From NCBI GenBank assembly GCA_937123825.1, contig CAKZKQ010000583.1, forward strand, positions 1-36,503: a stretch of DNA of 36,503 bases, read 5' to 3'. The stretch is from an uncultured Pseudomonadota bacterium (GTDB lineage: Bacteria; Myxococcota_A; Bradymonadia; Bradymonadales; GCA-2716585). Under the pieces are notes generated by a model, which saw only the letters and a program-made list of their open reading frames with translations, had not been told where the DNA came from and did not search any database. Positions 33,318 through 36,503 of this stretch are shown in pieces (position 1 is the first letter of the stretch; each line of letters starts with the position of its first letter). Both the position numbers and the translations under genes were made by a program.

Positions 33318-34601
33318 ATGACCCACGAGCACAAGCCCATGCGCTGGATGACCAAGTTGGGGTTTCTGGCGGTGCTCTATTTGGCCCAGGGGCTGCCCTA
33401 CGGCTTCTTTACCCAGGCGCTGCCGGTCTTGCTGCGCAAACAGGGGCTCTCGTTGCCCGCCATCGGCCTGACCTCCTTGTTGGCGCTGCCGTGGGCGCTG
33501 AAGTTTTTGTGGGCGCCGCTGGTCGATGGGCGCTGGTGGCCTTCGGTCGGGCGGCGCCGGTCCTGGATCTTGCCCACACAAGCGCTGGCCATCGGCGTGC
33601 TCTTGCTGATGACGGGGCTGGACCCGGGCTCCGAGATGGTCTGGCTGCTGACGGGCATCTTTGTGATCAACGCGCTGGCCGCCACACAGGACATCGCCAC
33701 CGACGGGCTGGCGGTGAGCCTCCTTGATGACCACGAGCGCGGGCTGGGCAACGGCGTCCAGGTCGCTGGCTACCGGGTGGGCACCATTGTGGGCGGCGGC
33801 GCATTGCTGATCACCTTCAGCGCGCTGGGGTGGTCCCTGACCTTTGCGACGATGATCTTCTTGATGATCGCCGCCAGCCTGCCCGTTTTGGCGTGGAAGG
33901 AGCCCCCCACGCAGCGCCCTGATCCGCCGGCCGCCGCCGGTCAAAGCGCCACCCAGAATTCGGGGCCGGGTCCGCTGCGTCGCTTTGTTGGCCGCGACGG
34001 AATCGGCCCGTGGTTGGTGCTTTTGTTGGTCTACAAGACCGGCGACGCACTGGGCGGCGGGATGGTCAAGCCCTTCATGGTCGACATCGGCCTGGAGTTG
34101 GAGCAGATCGGGGCGTTGATCGGCACGGTGGGCTTCATCGCAGGGCTGGTGGGCGCGATGCTCGGGGGATGGTGGGTGGGCAAACTGGGCAGGCGCAAGG
34201 CGCTGCTCCTCTTTGGCGCCCTGCAATCGGTGGCCATTGGCCTCTACGTGCTGCCCGCGCTTGGTTGGACCCAGATGCGGCTGCTGGGGGCGATTGTGTG
34301 CGGCGAGCACTTTATGGGCGGGCTGGCCACAGCGGCGCTTTTTACGGCGATGATGGACGTGTGCGACCCGGACCAGGGCGGCACCGACTACACGGTGCAG
34401 GCCAGCATCGTGGTGATCGCCAATGGGGGCGCAGCGGCGCTCAGCGGCTTTGCCGCCAAGGCGCTGGGCTTTGAGTGGTTCTTTGTGGTCTCGGCGGTGC
34501 TCTCGGCGCTGGGGCTGCTGGCGCTGCGCAAAACGATCTTTGAGCGCCTTGGGCTTGAGCGCGCCGCTCAGTCGGACACGACCACCCCAGCGGCCTCTTG
34601 A
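33318..34601 (+). CDS. AmpG-like MFS permease
   Basis: Major-facilitator transporter of 427 residues with about 12 membrane helices. The opening LGFLAVLYLAQGLPYGFFTQALPVLLRKQG and the segment ALPWALKFLWAPLVDG are typical of the AmpG/acetyl-CoA-transporter branch, whose best-known members import cell-wall muropeptides. A second-half signature DIATDGLAVSLLDDHERGLGN supports that branch. A polar loop of about 35 residues separates the two halves. I chose the ATG at 33318, with GGAGG eight bases upstream; an ATG at 33294 is the alternative. No recycling or beta-lactamase gene is nearby, so the substrate is inferred. Its last 34 bases overlap the convergent pseudouridine synthase gene. Confidence 0.85.
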   Translation: MTHEHKPMRWMTKLGFLAVLYLAQGLPYGFFTQALPVLLRKQGLSLPAIGLTSLLALPWALKFLWAPLVDGRWWPSVGRRRSWILPTQALAIGVLLLMTGLDPGSEMVWLLTGIFVINALAATQDIATDGLAVSLLDDHERGLGNGVQVAGYRVGTIVGGGALLITFSALGWSLTFATMIFLMIAASLPVLAWKEPPTQRPDPPAAAGQSATQNSGPGPLRRFVGRDGIGPWLVLLLVYKTGDALGGGMVKPFMVDIGLELEQIGALIGTVGFIAGLVGAMLGGWWVGKLGRRKALLLFGALQSVAIGLYVLPALGWTQMRLLGAIVCGEHFMGGLATAALFTAMMDVCDPDQGGTDYTVQASIVVIANGGAAALSGFAAKALGFEWFFVVSAVLSALGLLALRKTIFERLGLERAAQSDTTTPAAS

Positions 34602-35368
34602 GCCTCGTCCACCAGCGCCTCTTCGGCCTGCAGGGGCCTTGAAGCGAGCCACGCCGCCTCCAGAGCCTCGACCTCATGATCTTCCAGACGCCGCACACAG
34701 CGCTTGTTCAACTCACCGAGCGCCACCGGCCCCACGGCCTCGCGGCGCAGCTTGACGATCTGGTAATTGCAAGCGGCGCACATCCGGCGAAGCTGGCGGT
34801 TCTTGCCCTCGGTGATGGTGACGTAAATCCAGGTGGCGCGGGTGCGCTGGGGACCCATCTCCACCACCGCCGGACGGTACGTGGCCTTGCCCACCGTCAT
34901 CCCGGCGCGCATCCTGGCCAGACCGGGGTCGTCGGGGCTGAGGTGACCCCTGATTTTGATGCCGTAGCGCTTGGGCAGCGACCAATCCGGGTGCAAAATC
35001 CGGCGCGCCAGCAACCCGTCGTTGGTCCACAAGAGCGCCCCTTGCGTGTTGAAGTCCAGCCTCCCCACCGGAAAGACCCTCGGCGCCCCCTCGGGCAAAT
35101 ACCGCCCCAACCCAGGGCCGTGCTCCTGGTCCTCGATGGTGGTCAGGTGCTTGATGGGCTTGTTCATCAGGTAGACCACGCGCTCGTGCCCCGGCACCAC
35201 CGGCTGGCCATCAACGGCCACCTGCGCCCCCACCCCAACGGGCTGCGCAAACCGCCGCGTCACCTCGCCGTTGATCGTCACGCGCCCCTGGGTCAGCATC
35301 AACCGCACTTCATTGCGCGACCCGACACCGACGGCCTGCAACCACTTTTGAATCGGCTCGCCGTTCAT
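34568..35368 (-). CDS. RsuA/RluB/E/F-family rRNA pseudouridine synthase
   Basis: Enzyme that isomerises a specific uridine of ribosomal RNA. The 266-residue protein has an N-terminal S4 RNA-binding domain at about 3-60 (IQKWLQAVGVGSRNEV, GRVTINGEV). The catalytic domain has the motif VGRLDFNTQGALLWTNDG with the catalytic Asp105, and later the family mark TITEGKNRQLRRMCAA. An acidic, alanine-rich tail of about 30 residues ends the protein. The ATG at 35368 overlaps the stop of the upstream lipoprotein gene (ATGA) and has AGGTGAT just before it. Which uridine it modifies (RsuA on 16S or RluB/E/F on 23S) cannot be told from the sequence alone. Confidence 0.9.
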   Translation of the reverse strand: MNGEPIQKWLQAVGVGSRNEVRLMLTQGRVTINGEVTRRFAQPVGVGAQVAVDGQPVVPGHERVVYLMNKPIKHLTTIEDQEHGPGLGRYLPEGAPRVFPVGRLDFNTQGALLWTNDGLLARRILHPDWSLPKRYGIKIRGHLSPDDPGLARMRAGMTVGKATYRPAVVEMGPQRTRATWIYVTITEGKNRQLRRMCAACNYQIVKLRREAVGPVALGELNKRCVRRLEDHEVEALEAAWLASRPLQAEEALVDEAQEAAGVVVSD

Positions 35369-36503
35369 GGGATCACCTGCCCCGCCAGCCACGCCTTGAT
35401 GTCGGACGAAGAAGGGCCGTCCTCGATGCTCTGGGCCACCCCGTTGATGGTCGTCACAAACATCGGGCACCCCCCACCGCCGCCCTCAAAGACCTTGCGC
35501 GTCACCTCGCCGCCGGTCCCGGCGTTGTAGACCACCACCTCTTTGTCGATAAAGTAGCGCGACACAGAACCCATATCGACATTGTTGACCGAGTCGGTGT
35601 ACGGACCGCACGAAGGACCCTCTCGACGACCGCCTTTTTGCGCGATGACAGCCACCAGATCCAGCTTGGACAGCGGCGCGTCGGTGCCGACAAGCTCCAC
35701 CGAGTTGCCATCGACAAAGGCCATGGTCCGGTTGTCGGTCTTCTTGCTGACCCCGTCGACGCGCTTGCCAGATTTTACCACCGACAGGCGCTTGGGGAGG
35801 TCGCCAGAGAGCGGGGCCCCGACCTTGATCACACCTTTGACCGTGCGGCGCTTTTTGCCCTTCTTTCGTTTGGGGCCGACGACTTTGACCTTCACGTTGG
35901 TCAACGATGTTTCGCCGCCGATCAACGCCGACAGCGGCGCGTTGGCCATCAAATTGCTGGTGTCGAGCTTGTGGACAAAGGACATCTGGTCCTTCTTGAG
36001 CGTCTTGGACTTGCCCCCGATGGTGACCTTGCTGCCTGGGGAGGCCACGATCTCCATGTGCATTCGGCCCTTTTTGTCGGCCTGGCAGTTGTGGACGATC
36101 CCAAAATCCCCCTCGATGACAAACCGCTGGTCGGTGGTCTGGATTTTACAGGACGCCACGTGTGCAAAGACCTTCGGGGCGTCTTTGGGGACGGTGAACG
36201 AGACCTCTTCGGTGGCCTTGGTCCCGTCATGGCTGGCCTTGATCTTCAACGTCCGCGGACCGGCCTTGAAGCGAGACAGCGGAAAGTCAAAGCGCACGTC
36301 CCCCCACTCCTCTTTGGAGGTCTTTTTGACCCCGTCGACGGTGATCTTGCCCCCTTTGGGAACGCCGCTGACGGTGATGGTCACGATCGGCCCTTCAACG
36401 TGCGCGGTGCCAAAGACATAGAGATCGTCTTGGAACAAGTTGGCGCAAAAACAACCTGTGGCGGTCGCCATCACCCACAGCGCGCACAGCGCCAGACGAA
36501 CAT
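35365..36503 (-). CDS. Predicted lipoprotein, 5' end cut by the window edge
   Basis: The frame stays open to the right edge. Its first visible residues, VRLALCALWVMATATGC, are a lipoprotein signal with a lipobox ending ATGC, so only a few residues can be missing. The mature part, about 365 residues, has several beta-rich modules with repeating phrases like GKITVDGVKKTSKEEWGDVRFD and KVTIGGKSKTLKKDQMSFV. They resemble tandem Ig-like domains. Near the end a CGPYTDSVNNVDMG and a GGGGGCPMF segment carry cysteines. No family is recognised. It overlaps and precedes the pseudouridine synthase gene, which looks like shared transcription rather than shared function. Confidence 0.75.
   Translation of the reverse strand, partial: VRLALCALWVMATATGCFCANLFQDDLYVFGTAHVEGPIVTITVSGVPKGGKITVDGVKKTSKEEWGDVRFDFPLSRFKAGPRTLKIKASHDGTKATEEVSFTVPKDAPKVFAHVASCKIQTTDQRFVIEGDFGIVHNCQADKKGRMHMEIVASPGSKVTIGGKSKTLKKDQMSFVHKLDTSNLMANAPLSALIGGETSLTNVKVKVVGPKRKKGKKRRTVKGVIKVGAPLSGDLPKRLSVVKSGKRVDGVSKKTDNRTMAFVDGNSVELVGTDAPLSKLDLVAVIAQKGGRREGPSCGPYTDSVNNVDMGSVSRYFIDKEVVVYNAGTGGEVTRKVFEGGGGGCPMFVTTINGVAQSIEDGPSSSDIKAWLAGQVIP

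Noticed and set aside
32601..34652. A 683-codon minus-strand frame
   Set aside because: Only its last 185 codons, from the ATG at 33158, look real. The rest runs antisense through the MFS permease and has the Arg/Gly/Gln-rich composition typical of shadow frames in GC-rich DNA.

Overview
The window joins two kinds of DNA. Bases 1 to about 3,300 look gammaproteobacterial: moderate GC and the order gpmI - rhodanese (yibN-like) - secB - trmL - ntrC familiar from Pseudomonas and relatives. From about 3,300 to the right end the DNA is visibly GC-richer. Its genes carry Myxococcota hallmarks: an FHA-sigma54 activator, Ser/Thr kinases with PEGA or TPR parts, a very cysteine-rich lipoprotein with Asp-Pro-Asn-Asn linkers, and a secreted protein ending in a MYXO-CTERM-type tail. 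The Asn-rich linkers recall Bradymonadales, but that finer placement is inference. The change of style falls inside one open reading frame (2743-4113, minus). It has the FHA and ATPase core of a myxobacterial-type activator and the C-terminus of a gammaproteobacterial NtrC. A chimeric contig joined at a conserved AAA+ stretch is the simplest reading; real recombination is the exciting alternative.

Layout of the myxobacterial-like part. 4456-7095: Ser/Thr kinase with PEGA repeats. 7659-9409: cysteine-rich lipoprotein coupled to a small unknown protein. 9455-11584: RNase II/R-family exonuclease whose ribosome-binding site and start codon lie in a perfect hairpin. 11705-13076: two subunits of a 3-oxoacid CoA-transferase. 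13216-17208: outer-membrane-type protein, small lipoprotein, polysaccharide flippase and GNAT acetyltransferase. 17209-18057: a gene-free block of imperfect ~73-bp repeats and strong hairpins. 18058-20954: M42 metallopeptidase and an rRNA methyltransferase fused to a degenerate RluA-type domain. 21153-21935: Tat-exported CsgG/FlgO-like protein.

21960-28173 is a tight three-gene operon: a secreted propeller/TPR/CsgG-like protein, a Ser/Thr kinase with a TPR tail, and a membrane-anchored unknown. Its upstream region holds three TTGAC repeats spaced exactly 11 bp. This is my best candidate for an undescribed envelope signalling system. 28500-30782 is a large calcium-binding-type surface protein. 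30916-32516 pairs a DAHP-synthase-like protein that has lost catalytic residues with a metallophosphoesterase. The right end holds an unknown 185-aa protein, an AmpG-like MFS permease, an RsuA/RluB-type pseudouridine synthase and a lipoprotein that runs off the edge.

I saw no tRNA, rRNA, insertion sequence or CRISPR array. Start codons were chosen by ribosome-binding site and often differ from the longest reading frame.
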